A program made the translations under genes and the position numbers. A model generated the notes under the pieces. It ran no database searches, was not told the DNA's origin, and saw nothing but the letters and a program-made list of their open reading frames with translations. A DNA stretch of 59,467 nucleotides from Campylobacteraceae bacterium (GTDB lineage: Bacteria; Campylobacterota; Campylobacteria; Campylobacterales; Sulfurovaceae), in NCBI GenBank assembly GCA_027038295.1, contig JALVXD010000053.1, forward strand, positions 1-59,467, read 5' to 3'. Shown one piece after another: positions 34,925 through 43,489 of the stretch; the first letter of the stretch is position 1, and each line of letters opens with the position of its first letter.

Positions 34925-35506
34925 ATGGGACTTTTTGATAGCCTCTTTGCCTATCTTGATAAGAGTTCGGCCATTACAATTTTTGTTTTAGCTCTACTCT
35001 CTATTTACCTCTTTCTGGTACTTTGGATTTTTATATATAGATATTTTTCATTAAAAAGTAAAATTGCAACAGAAGAGAAATCTTTAAAAAAACTCTATAT
35101 GGGACGCTCTAAAAGTGTAGAGAAAGACTCTCTACTTTTTATTTATCTCTCTAAAGTACTGGTTCCTAATAGCTCAATATTCTCAGTTGCCAAAAATGAT
35201 GCCATAAAGGATGCTACAGGGGGTCTTACAGCTCTTTCTATCATAGCTTCCACTTCACCTTTTATTGGACTGTTTGGTACGGTTGTTGCAATTTTAGAGA
35301 CCTTCTCGAAATTAGGTGGGCAGAGTGGAGGCTCTTCTATTGCGATTGTAGCACCTGCTATTTCAGAGGCATTGGTAGCGACTGCTGCTGGTATTGCTGT
35401 AGCTACATTTGCTTACTCTTTTCACTTGATTTTAAAACGAAAAGCCTATGAGTTAAATGTACTGTTAGATAGTCAAGCTGACTTGATTCTTTCTCAAAAG
35501 GCTTAA
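34925..35506 (+). CDS. tolQ: MotA/TolQ/ExbB proton channel family protein (TolQ-like)
   Basis: Inner-membrane protein of 193 residues with three TM helices (about 16-36, 98-125, 140-170). The conserved family stretch runs from [28 protein letters not shown] to [18 protein letters not shown], with the Thr/Ser-lined channel. With the ExbD/TolR-like and TonB/TolA-like genes it forms a proton-motive-force energised complex. TolQ rather than ExbB is chosen because the position after atpC is the usual Tol locus in this phylum; the tolB-pal half is missing here. Confidence 0.85.
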   Translation: MGLFDSLFAYLDKSSAITIFVLALLSIYLFLVLWIFIYRYFSLKSKIATEEKSLKKLYMGRSKSVEKDSLLFIYLSKVLVPNSSIFSVAKNDAIKDATGGLTALSIIASTSPFIGLFGTVVAILETFSKLGGQSGGSSIAIVAPAISEALVATAAGIAVATFAYSFHLILKRKAYELNVLLDSQADLILSQKA

Positions 35507-35508
35507 TT

Positions 35509-35895
35509 ATGTATGAGTGGGATGAAGCTCCTGATTTAAACATTACACCATTAATTGATGTGATGTTGGTACTTATGGCAATATTTATGATTACCATTCC
35601 TGTTATGCAGTATGAAGAGAAGATTAATCTTCCTGATGGCTCTCAAAAAGCTGCTGTTTCAGACAGTAAAGCTATAACCATTAGAATTGATAAAGAGTTG
35701 ACCATCTATTATAAAGATGATACTTTTACTTTAGACTCTTTTCCTGATGCATTTAGACTGAAGGCAGCCGATATAGATAAAAAACAGGTGATTTTTATTA
35801 ATGCTGATAAAGATATAGCCTATGAAAAAGTAATTTTTTTACTTAAAGTTGTTAAGCAGAGTGGTTTTACTAAAGTATCACTATTGACACAGTAG
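35509..35895 (+). CDS. tolR: ExbD/TolR family protein (TolR-like)
   Basis: A 128-residue protein with a short cytoplasmic tail (MYEWDEAPDLNITPLIDV) whose ITPLIDVMLVLMAIFMITIP helix carries the proton-binding aspartate. A periplasmic domain follows (AITIRIDKELTIYYKDDTFTL, VIFINADKDIAYEKVIFLL). It starts 2 bp after the tolQ stop codon. Partner of the TolQ-like channel. Confidence 0.87.
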   Translation: MYEWDEAPDLNITPLIDVMLVLMAIFMITIPVMQYEEKINLPDGSQKAAVSDSKAITIRIDKELTIYYKDDTFTLDSFPDAFRLKAADIDKKQVIFINADKDIAYEKVIFLLKVVKQSGFTKVSLLTQ

Positions 35896-35967
35896 ATTAA
35901 AATTTTTCTACACGAATAGATGTTAAAATTTAATAAGTATGATAATTTATAATAGAAGGGAGAGATA

Positions 35968-37101
35968 ATGAATCGTGGCAAGATATTTTCAGGTGTTGCA
36001 GCACTTTTTATTTATATGTTCATCCTTTTAACTATTCTCTTTTTTTATAATATTCATCAAGTTAAAGCGAAAAATTATGTAGAGAAAAATGAGAATAGGG
36101 TTACGGTAACTCTAGTAAATAGTGATAAAACAGTTTTAAATAGAAGTGATAAGTCTTCAAATAAAAATAAACCAACACCACTTGTAACTCCACCTGTACC
36201 TTTAAAAACTCCCCAAAAGAGCGTTCCTAAAAAAGTAATGCCCAAAAAACTAATTCCTAAAAAGCTAATACCACGAAAAATAGTTATACCCAAAAAAGTA
36301 GAACCAAAAAAAGTTGTTAAGCCTAAACCTAAAAAAAGAGTTATTGTAGCAAAGAAGATACCTAAAAAAACGGTTCCTAAAAAAGTTGTTCCTAAAAAAG
36401 TTATTCCTAAAAAAATAGCACCTAAGAAAAAAATACCGAAAAAGGTTATAAAAAAAATTCCTAAAAAAGTTGTACCCAAAAAGGTTGTTAAAAAAGTACC
36501 AAAGAAAAAAGTACCAAAGAAAGTTGTCAAAAAAGTTCCTAAAAAGGTTGTTAAAAAAGTACCGAAGAAAAAAGTTCCTAAGAAAGTTGTTAAAAAAGTA
36601 CCAAAGAAAAAAGTACCTAAAAAAGTGGTGCCAAAAAAGAAAGTTCCTAAAAAAAGTGCTAAAGATTTATTCTCTTCTGTAAAGACAAAAAATGTAAAAA
36701 AGAGACCTAGTAAAAATAGACCAAAAAGTAGAACAGTTAGACCAAAGCAACCGAGTAGTTCTATTAAGCATCGTTCTTCAGTGGCAGATAGAATTAAAAG
36801 TTCACATCAAAGTGGTAGAACTTCTAATGCAAACCGTGATAAAGGAATTAAAAACGCTTATATTTCTAAAGTTAAGCGTTATATGAATAATTGGAATGCA
36901 GCATCTGCCCATAAAGGTCAACGTGTGACTATTGCTTTGACCATCTATAATAGTGGTAAGTTTTCTTATAGGATTATACAAGGTAGTGGTAGTATACGAG
37001 GAAGTTTATCTCAATATTTAAATCAGTTAAAAAAGATAGGATTAGGAAGACATAGTAAATCAACACCTTACTCTATAAAGGTTTCATTTACAGTTAGATA
37101 G
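35968..37101 (+). CDS. TolA/TonB-like periplasm-spanning protein with extreme Lys-Pro repeat
   Basis: A 377-residue protein. One N-terminal TM helix (about 8-28, GVAALFIYMFILLTILFFY) precedes a roughly 160-residue low-complexity tract (about 70-235) built from PKKV/PKKVVKK/VPKKK units, which replaces the helical or proline-rich spacer of TolA/TonB. The C-terminal domain (about 285-377; AYISKVKRYMNNWNAAS, VTIALTIYNSGKFSYRII, YSIKVSFTVR) resembles TonB/TolA C-terminal folds. It is the last gene after tolQ-tolR and presumably couples the motor to the outer membrane. The repeat DNA is prone to slippage. Its stop codon touches the 3' end of rnpB. Confidence 0.82.
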   Translation: MNRGKIFSGVAALFIYMFILLTILFFYNIHQVKAKNYVEKNENRVTVTLVNSDKTVLNRSDKSSNKNKPTPLVTPPVPLKTPQKSVPKKVMPKKLIPKKLIPRKIVIPKKVEPKKVVKPKPKKRVIVAKKIPKKTVPKKVVPKKVIPKKIAPKKKIPKKVIKKIPKKVVPKKVVKKVPKKKVPKKVVKKVPKKVVKKVPKKKVPKKVVKKVPKKKVPKKVVPKKKVPKKSAKDLFSSVKTKNVKKRPSKNRPKSRTVRPKQPSSSIKHRSSVADRIKSSHQSGRTSNANRDKGIKNAYISKVKRYMNNWNAASAHKGQRVTIALTIYNSGKFSYRIIQGSGSIRGSLSQYLNQLKKIGLGRHSKSTPYSIKVSFTVR

Positions 37102-37501
37102 GTGTGACGATAAGCCGTGTTCTGTCGTGGGTAGTTATTTATCTAGGCGTATGGTTGCCCATACGCTCAAGCGAAGCAGTTTTGCCAATCCAATGACTTA
37201 ATGAGACTTTATACCATTACTTCTTGCTACGAACAGGGTTTACCTAGCTACCTATGTTACCATAAGTACTGGTGAGCTCTTACCTCACCCTTTCACCATC
37301 ACCATCTATCTACTAATTCAGGAAATAGGGAAGAAAAAAGCAAAATGCTTTTGTCATTTTGTTCAATAGATGGCTGTCTACTCTCTGTTGCACTTGCCCT
37401 CAGATTACTCTGGCCATCCGTTAGATGGAGTCCTGTCTCATATGTAGCACGGACTTTCCTCTCGTGGTACATGTACCACCAGCAACTACCTGTCACACCT
37501 G
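37100..37501 (-). ncRNA. rnpB: RNase P RNA (M1 RNA)
   Basis: Catalytic RNA that matures tRNA 5' ends. The universally conserved 5' segment GAGGAAAGTCCGTGCT is read on the minus strand near 37448-37464, and the 3' region contains AGAACACGGCTTATCG near 37108-37123. The terminal P1 helix AGGTGTGAC (near 37492-37500) pairs with GTCACACCT (37100-37108), which fixes both ends to within a few bases. About 400 nt fits type A. The 3' end overlaps the last bases of the convergent TolA/TonB-like gene. Confidence 0.93.
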
Positions 37502-37533
37502 AGCGAATTATAGCAGAAAACTCTTTTTATAGA

Positions 37534-38994
37534 TTAAAATAGGTAGTTAAATTCTAAACGTAGTTCATTATAAGATGGGTCTGATTTTTTAGAGTTGTCT
37601 TGGGCAATAGTATTTTTATCTCCATTGACAAATGCTGCACGTAATTTTGTTCTAAAGTTTGGTATAGAGGTAAAACGTTTAACAATATCAAAAGTAAGAA
37701 CTCTATTATCTGCTTGAACACCAGCTTTGTTATCGTCAAAATTCTGAATGGCATAACGCATCATGGCTCTTACTCCTGGAAGAAGTTTGGCTTTTGAAAA
37801 GTCATAGTCCATACGTACCATATAAGTCTCTGTATTGGCATACCAGTTGGTTTGTCCCATTGCTCTGGTATATCCTGCTGTAGGAAATGAACGCCATGGG
37901 GTCACAAAGTCTCCTTTATCGGCTGTTTTAGAATATCCTAAACGTAGACTGTATGAATCTTTAACAATATCGAGACGACCAGCTATAAGTGTAGCATTTA
38001 AGCTATCTATATCGTTATAGCCAACGGTGTTATTTTTTAAGTTTGCTCCACCAATAGCTCCTGCACCATTATCAAATTGTTGCATGTAGTGGAGGGCAGG
38101 TATAATCATTAAATCATTAGAATTTATCTTATATTTAGTATCAAAGATAGCATAAGAGAGTAACTCTGGAAGCTCTGTGTAGTTAAGCTTTATGGTTAAG
38201 TTGTCTACTGTAGTATTTTTGACCTCCATTAAAAACATTTCATCTTTAATGTTTTTTGCTTTTAATTTGCTAAGTGTTAGCCCTCTATGCATCGCACTAT
38301 CATCATTTTGAGTCCATTTACTGTAACTGTCTGTAGGGTCATCACCGTAGGCTAGTATGTGATGAAAACGGGTATGGTCTCTTAGTTTTTGCTTTTGTAG
38401 AAAGGCTGTTTTAATAGATGTTTTTGGTAGAGATAGGTTTTTGTAATAGATACCCTCAAAAGTATTCGGTATCATCTTAGTATCATTACTCTTAGCAATC
38501 ATGGTCTCAATAGGAAAATCCCCAATTTTTAGTTGGTTTTTACTTGTTCTATACTCAGCATAGAGTTGAGCTAAAGCAGTTAATCCAAATTTATCATCTG
38601 TTGCTACATCATATCGGTTTAGTAAATCTTTTGCAGAACGATAGTCAGCTACCAAATCTTGCTTTTTATCTCCTATATTTTGTGAGGTATAGAGTCCAGC
38701 TGTTAAGCCTATATTGTTTAAATAAGCACTTTTGTATACGAGACTTCCACCAAGACCAGCAATAAAGAAATCTTTATTATCATTTGTATTGTCAAACTTA
38801 AAACTGTTTAGGCGTATTCGACCATAGAAGATACCTTCTCTAATGAAGTCGTTTAAGTTATCTACGTTTTTAGGTCTTTTTATATATTTTACCGTCATAT
38901 TACAGTTGAGTTTATGTTTTATAGTTGTTTGTTCATCTGTTTTAGCATTTAAGATAGTATGAGTTAGAATAAATGCAATGAGTATAAATCTCAT
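37534..38994 (-). CDS. OprD-family-like outer membrane porin
   Basis: A 486-residue protein with signal peptide MRFILIAFILTHTILNA. Many amphipathic beta strands end at NELRLEFNYLF with C-terminal Phe. The start of the mature part (IREGIFYGRIRLNSFKF) and internal arginine-rich strands (NTFEGIYYKNLSLPKT, TKMIPNTFEG) resemble Campylobacterota Opr/OprD porins, which import small solutes. The gene is divergent from the sodium:solute symporter-anmK-amgK-murU group, 217 bp apart, so a shared substrate is possible. It lies 33 bp upstream (in coordinates) of rnpB on the same strand. Confidence 0.82.
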   Translation of the reverse strand: MRFILIAFILTHTILNAKTDEQTTIKHKLNCNMTVKYIKRPKNVDNLNDFIREGIFYGRIRLNSFKFDNTNDNKDFFIAGLGGSLVYKSAYLNNIGLTAGLYTSQNIGDKKQDLVADYRSAKDLLNRYDVATDDKFGLTALAQLYAEYRTSKNQLKIGDFPIETMIAKSNDTKMIPNTFEGIYYKNLSLPKTSIKTAFLQKQKLRDHTRFHHILAYGDDPTDSYSKWTQNDDSAMHRGLTLSKLKAKNIKDEMFLMEVKNTTVDNLTIKLNYTELPELLSYAIFDTKYKINSNDLMIIPALHYMQQFDNGAGAIGGANLKNNTVGYNDIDSLNATLIAGRLDIVKDSYSLRLGYSKTADKGDFVTPWRSFPTAGYTRAMGQTNWYANTETYMVRMDYDFSKAKLLPGVRAMMRYAIQNFDDNKAGVQADNRVLTFDIVKRFTSIPNFRTKLRAAFVNGDKNTIAQDNSKKSDPSYNELRLEFNYLF

Positions 38995-39175
38995 CTAATA
39001 TCCTTAAAATTAATAATAAATTAGATTTTATCCATAAAGTAATTAGTCTCTCTCTATTTTGTATGAAAAAGGATTAAAATAGTAAAGTTAGAGTGCTTGT
39101 GTAACTCATTTAAAACCCTAAATAACAATATTTAGTAGAGTTGTGGAATTTATTTAAAGAGCCTATTTTTTCTGT

Positions 39176-39181
39176 TATAAT
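39176..39181 (+). promoter_or_regulatory. -10 box upstream of the symporter-anmK-amgK genes
   Basis: TATAAT at 39176-39181 (TCTGTTATAATAGC), 31 bp before the symporter start. It lies within the 217-bp divergent intergenic region shared with the porin gene. No operator-like dyad was found. Confidence 0.6.
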
Positions 39182-39211
39182 AGCAAAAAAACTACAATTA
39201 TAAGGGCATAA

Positions 39212-40723
39212 ATGCAATCAAATTTTTCTTCACTGGATTGGATGATTTTCGCTTCATACTTTTTAATACTTATTTTAACTTCGGTATTACTAAGCCAGAC
39301 AAAGGTTAAAACTTCAAGAGATTATTTTACAGGAGGAAATAGTATGCCTATGTTGGCTGTTGCTATTTCCGTTTTGGCTACCTCTCAGTCAGCTGCTACT
39401 TTTTTGGGAGGACCTGAGTCCTCTTATAAAGGAGACCTTACTTTTTTAGGGTTTTATGTTTCTGCATTTTTGGCTGTTGTTTTTGTAGCCAAAGTCTTAG
39501 TTCCTAAGTTTTATGCAGTTAATGTAATTACTGTTTATGAATACTTAGAGTATCGCTATGGTGAGAGTTCTAAACGTTATGCAGGAGTAATGTTCCTAGT
39601 AGGAAGACTTTTTGCATCGGGTGCTAGACTTTACATAGGTGCATTGGCTATCTCGATGATTCTGTTTTCAGATATTGCCGTAGGACATATGGCAATATCT
39701 ATAGCAGTCTTAATGATAGGTGCTTTAGGATATACCTATTTTGGTGGCGTAAAATCGGTTATATTTTCAGATATTATTCAAGCTATTACTTACATAGGTG
39801 CTGGTATAGCTGTTTTGGTCTATCTTTATACTAGTCTCAATACAGACTTCTCAACCATAATAACAACTTTAAATGAGAATCATAAACTTAACTTGGTGAA
39901 TTTTTCATTTACGGGCTCTTTTAATATTTGGACACTCTTTGTAGGCTTTTTTCTTCTAAATATAGCAGCATATGGACTTGACCAAGATATGACACAGAGG
40001 GTTTTAACTTGTAAAAACAAAAAAGAGGGTGAAAAGTCACTGATATACTCTATTATTTTTACCGTTCCTGTAGTAATGATTTTTTTAGCTATTGGTTTAC
40101 TTCTCTACCTCTTTTATCAACATCCAGAAATTTCAGGTATAAAATCTGCTTGTATTGACCAAAATGTAGATGGTCAGAGTGTGACTATCTTTATGCTCTA
40201 TATTTTAAATGAGATGCCAGAGGGGTTACGAGGTTTGGTAACCGTAGGTGCTGTTGCAGCTGCACTTTCATCGAGTAATTCTGTTCTTTCAGCCATGTCA
40301 TCGGTGGCTGTGGAAGATATCTATAGACCTCTTATGGTATCAAAAAATAAACCAGAAGCACACTTCTTAAAAGCAGGGCGTATTATGGTGGTTGTTTTTG
40401 CAGTTTTACTCTCCATTATGGCTCTTTTCTCTTACTATTGGCAGCAGTATACACAGTTAGACTTACTGAGTTTTGCTTTGGGTGTTATGGCATTTGCTTA
40501 TGCCCCTCTGTTAGGAGTTTATGCTGCAGCCATATTTACTAAACGTGGCTCAGAAGAGACAGTTAAGTATGCACTAATAGGAGGTTTTTTAATGGTTTTA
40601 ATATCTCAACCTTATGTAATAGGTAAACTACTGGATTATAAGATAGACTATTCGGTAATGATGGTAGCTGGAACTTTAGTCTCCTTTTTAATGATGATGA
40701 CACAGAAAAATAAAAATGGCTAA
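39212..40723 (+). CDS. Sodium:solute symporter (SSS family)
   Basis: A 503-residue inner-membrane transporter with about 13 predicted TM helices. The N-terminal TSRDYFTGGNSMPMLAVAIS, the ATSQSAATFLGGPESSY helix, and GALGYTYFGGVKSVIFSDI with AAALSSSNSVLSAMSSVAVEDIYRP (the sodium-site helix 8 region) are SSS signatures. Its stop overlaps the anmK start by 8 bp, so the two are translationally coupled. The coupling suggests a cell-wall sugar such as MurNAc or anhydro-MurNAc as substrate; this is inference, as SSS members carry many solutes. Confidence 0.9.
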   Translation: MQSNFSSLDWMIFASYFLILILTSVLLSQTKVKTSRDYFTGGNSMPMLAVAISVLATSQSAATFLGGPESSYKGDLTFLGFYVSAFLAVVFVAKVLVPKFYAVNVITVYEYLEYRYGESSKRYAGVMFLVGRLFASGARLYIGALAISMILFSDIAVGHMAISIAVLMIGALGYTYFGGVKSVIFSDIIQAITYIGAGIAVLVYLYTSLNTDFSTIITTLNENHKLNLVNFSFTGSFNIWTLFVGFFLLNIAAYGLDQDMTQRVLTCKNKKEGEKSLIYSIIFTVPVVMIFLAIGLLLYLFYQHPEISGIKSACIDQNVDGQSVTIFMLYILNEMPEGLRGLVTVGAVAAALSSSNSVLSAMSSVAVEDIYRPLMVSKNKPEAHFLKAGRIMVVVFAVLLSIMALFSYYWQQYTQLDLLSFALGVMAFAYAPLLGVYAAAIFTKRGSEETVKYALIGGFLMVLISQPYVIGKLLDYKIDYSVMMVAGTLVSFLMMMTQKNKNG

Positions 40724-41807
40724 AGGTTTGTATATAGGTATTATGTCTGGTACCTCTTTAGATGGTGTAGATGTAGCACTATGTCAAATATCAGAAGAGA
40801 CATGTAGTTTAGAAGCTTCATCTTTTATGCCCTTTGAGAACGCTTTAAAAGAGGAGATATTGGCTGTTATAAATGGTTTAACTACTATAAAACAGATAGG
40901 AGAGATAGACCATCGTTTAGCACTTGCTTTTGCCAGAGCTGTTAATGACTTACTAAACAAAGAGAATATAAAGTCAGAAGATATAATAGCCATTGGTTCA
41001 CATGGTCAAACCCTTTGGCATGAGCCTAATGGAGAACATCCGTTCTCTATGCAGTTGGGTAATCCTTCTGTGTTGGCTGTAGAAACAGATATAAATGTAG
41101 TTACAGATTTTCGAGCTAAAGATGTGGCACAAGGAGGGCAGGGGGCTCCTTTTGCTCCTGCATTTCATCAATTTCTTTTTTCTCATATCAAATCTTGTGC
41201 TGTACTTAATATTGGAGGTATGGCAAATATATCTATTTTAGGTGAAAATTTAATAGGGTACGATACAGGCTGTGGAAATGTACTGATGGATATGTGGATA
41301 AATGAGCATAAAAACCTTGCATATGATAAAGATGGGGAGTGGGCAAAATCAGGAACTGTTCATGGTGAATTGTTAAAAAATATGTTGAATGACAACTACT
41401 TTAACTTAAATTATCCTAAAAGTACAGGAAGAGAATATTTTAATAAGAAATTTTTAATAAACTATTTAGAAACATTTGGTAAAATAGCCTCTAAAGATAT
41501 TCAAGCAACCCTATTAGCAGTAACAGTACACTCTATTGCTAATGAGGTAAAAAAATTTAATATTCAAGAGTTATTAGTCTGTGGTGGTGGTGCTAAAAAT
41601 ATTTTTTTAATGAGTGAACTACAAAAAGCATTGCCAACCATTAAAGTAAGAACAACAAATGATTATAATATAAGTAGTGACGATTTAGAAGCGATGATAT
41701 TTGCATGGTTTGCATTTATGCGTTTAGAGGAGAAACCTGTAGCATTAAAAAGTGTAACAGGAGCAAAGAGAAGTACTGTTTTAGGAGGGGTATATGCAAA
41801 AAGTTGA
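40716..41807 (+). CDS. anmK: Anhydro-N-acetylmuramic acid kinase
   Basis: Cleaves and phosphorylates 1,6-anhydro-MurNAc to MurNAc-6-phosphate in peptidoglycan recycling, cytoplasmic. It has 363 residues, normal length. The N-terminal phosphate loop GIMSGTSLDGVDVALCQI, IGSHGQTLWHEP, TDFRAKDVAQGGQGAPFAPAFH, NIGGMANIS and DTGCGNVLMDMWI are family signatures. It overlaps both neighbours (8 bp with the symporter, 14 bp with amgK), so the three genes form one operon. Confidence 0.95.
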   Translation: MAKGLYIGIMSGTSLDGVDVALCQISEETCSLEASSFMPFENALKEEILAVINGLTTIKQIGEIDHRLALAFARAVNDLLNKENIKSEDIIAIGSHGQTLWHEPNGEHPFSMQLGNPSVLAVETDINVVTDFRAKDVAQGGQGAPFAPAFHQFLFSHIKSCAVLNIGGMANISILGENLIGYDTGCGNVLMDMWINEHKNLAYDKDGEWAKSGTVHGELLKNMLNDNYFNLNYPKSTGREYFNKKFLINYLETFGKIASKDIQATLLAVTVHSIANEVKKFNIQELLVCGGGAKNIFLMSELQKALPTIKVRTTNDYNISSDDLEAMIFAWFAFMRLEEKPVALKSVTGAKRSTVLGGVYAKS

Positions 41808-42735
41808 AGCATGGATAGAGAGTTTAGGATATAGTGATTGTAAGTTAGAAGTGGTTTCTGCTGATGCGAGTTATAGAAAATATTATCGTCTTTTTATAAA
41901 AGATAGAACCTATATTGTGATGGACTCATCTATGCAGGTTGAGAGTATTTACCCTTTTATAGATGTGAGTGTGCGACTACTTAAGGCTGATGTTCAGATA
42001 CCAAGAGTCTATGCACAAAACTTAACACTTGGATATCTTCTAATAGAAGATTTAGGTGATATCCACCTTATCAATGTACTAAATGAGATGAGTTGTAAGT
42101 TACTTTATACCCGAGCCATTTATGAAATTTTAAAGATGCAAAAGGCAGATACATCAGGTTTAGATGTGTACGATGAAAAGTTCTTAATGTTTGAGATGAA
42201 TTTAATGCAGGAGTGGTATCTTGAACGACATTTGGGTATTAGGTTAACACTTCAAGAGCAACAGGAACTTGATAAAGTATTAAATCTTATAAAAGATGAA
42301 GTGATTGCTCAACCTCAAGGTTATTTTGTGCATAGAGATTTTCACTCTCGTAACATTATGTTTGCAGGAAGAGGGAAAGTTTGGGTTATTGACTATCAAG
42401 ATGCTCTTATAGGTTCTATTACTTATGATTTGGCTTCACTTCTTAACGATGTCTATGTTAAATTTGATAGAGAAAAAATAGTAGAACTGGTCTTAGAGTT
42501 TAAAATTTTAAAGGGTATTAAAGATATCAGCGATGAGCAGTTCATCCGTTGGTTTGACTTTATGGCAATGCAGAGACATATTAAAATTTTAGGTATTTTT
42601 GCTCGTTTAAAGATTAGAGATAATAAACCTGCATATATAGAAGACATTCCTATGACATTGAGTTATATACGAGAAAATATTGCTCGGTATGATGAGTTTA
42701 AGTCTTTAGGGAAGATTTTAGATAAGATAGTTTAA
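41794..42735 (+). CDS. amgK: N-acetylmuramate/N-acetylglucosamine kinase, AmgK-like
   Basis: Aminoglycoside-phosphotransferase-fold sugar kinase of 313 residues. It is expected to phosphorylate MurNAc at C1. The catalytic Brenner-type motif is FVHRDFHSRNIMFAG and the metal-binding motif VIDYQDALIG. ASYRKYYRL and LLIEDLGDIHL are also typical. AGGAGGGG gives a strong ribosome-binding site inside the anmK end. Position between anmK and murU supports AmgK rather than a generic phosphotransferase. Confidence 0.82.
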   Translation: MQKVEAWIESLGYSDCKLEVVSADASYRKYYRLFIKDRTYIVMDSSMQVESIYPFIDVSVRLLKADVQIPRVYAQNLTLGYLLIEDLGDIHLINVLNEMSCKLLYTRAIYEILKMQKADTSGLDVYDEKFLMFEMNLMQEWYLERHLGIRLTLQEQQELDKVLNLIKDEVIAQPQGYFVHRDFHSRNIMFAGRGKVWVIDYQDALIGSITYDLASLLNDVYVKFDREKIVELVLEFKILKGIKDISDEQFIRWFDFMAMQRHIKILGIFARLKIRDNKPAYIEDIPMTLSYIRENIARYDEFKSLGKILDKIV

Positions 42736-42755
42736 TAGATTGAGATAAAAAAGAA

Positions 42756-42761
42756 TATAAT
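42756..42761 (+). promoter_or_regulatory. -10 box upstream of murU
   Basis: TATAAT at 42756-42761 (AAGAATATAATTACG), 29 bp before murU. It implies that murU has its own promoter in addition to possible read-through from amgK. Confidence 0.5.
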
Positions 42762-42789
42762 TACGTCATATTAAAATAAGAGAGAGAAT

Positions 42790-43437
42790 ATGACAGCAAT
42801 GATACTCGCAGCAGGGTTAGGGTCAAGAATGCGACCACTGACCAACCATACTCCAAAACCACTTTTAGAGATAGGAGGGAAACCTCTTATTGTTTGGCAT
42901 ATAGAACGTTTACGTGATGCTGGATTTAAGCATATAGTTATAAATGTAGCCTACTTAGGTCAAATGATTATAGACTATTTAGGTGATGGCTCAAAGTATG
43001 GAGTAGAGATAACTTTTTCAGATGAACAAAATGAGGGTGCTTTAGAGACGGCAGGGGGTATTGTTAAGGCTTTGCCACGCTTAAGTGATACTTTTTTAGT
43101 TGTCAATGGTGATGTATGGACTGATTACTCTTTTGAGAGTAATTTTACTCTCTCTGCTGGTAGCTTGGCTCATTTAATATTGATAGATAATCCTGAACAT
43201 AATTTAAAAGGAGATTTTCTTTTAGATGATACAGATGAAAAATATACTTTTTCAGGTATTGGTTACTATTCAAAAGAGATGTTTAGAAGTTTGCCTTATG
43301 GAAAACAAGCATTAGCTCTTTTACTTTTGAAGGCTATAGAGGCTAATCGTTTAACAACAGAGTATTTTTCTGGTGCTTGGTACGATATTGGAACACCTGA
43401 ACGATTAGGGAGCTTAAATAGAGAGTTGAGTAGTTAA
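42790..43437 (+). CDS. murU: N-acetylmuramate-1-phosphate uridylyltransferase, MurU-like
   Basis: Nucleotidyltransferase of 215 residues. It is expected to make UDP-MurNAc from MurNAc-1-phosphate and UTP, bypassing de novo MurA/MurB. The signature LAAGLGSRMRPLTNHTPKPLL, IVINVAYLGQMIIDYLGDGSKYGV, ALETAGGIVKALP and FLVVNGDVWTDY closely follow MurU proteins. The short length argues against a full GlmU or RfbA. It follows amgK by 54 bp. The MurNAc-6-phosphate phosphatase (MupP) needed between AnmK and AmgK is not in this cluster. Confidence 0.82.
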   Translation: MTAMILAAGLGSRMRPLTNHTPKPLLEIGGKPLIVWHIERLRDAGFKHIVINVAYLGQMIIDYLGDGSKYGVEITFSDEQNEGALETAGGIVKALPRLSDTFLVVNGDVWTDYSFESNFTLSAGSLAHLILIDNPEHNLKGDFLLDDTDEKYTFSGIGYYSKEMFRSLPYGKQALALLLLKAIEANRLTTEYFSGAWYDIGTPERLGSLNRELSS

Positions 43438-43455
43438 TATATATAAAAAATGTTA

Positions 43456-43461
43456 TATAAT
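43456..43461 (+). promoter_or_regulatory. -10 box upstream of the histidine kinase
   Basis: TATAAT at 43456-43461, 28 bp before the kinase start codon, with GGGGAG as ribosome-binding site. Confidence 0.5.
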
Positions 43462-43489
43462 GCTTTAAATAGTTTATATTGGGGAGATA

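Noticed and set aside
36075-36530. Minus-strand open frame of 151 codons across the TolA-like repeat
   Set aside because: It is the antisense of the Lys-Pro repeat (a Phe/Gly/Thr-only composition), has no ribosome-binding site and is explained by absence of stop codons opposite AAA/CCT modules.
36220-36650. Possible direct-repeat or CRISPR locus
   Set aside because: The repeat keeps one reading frame and encodes the Lys-Pro tract.
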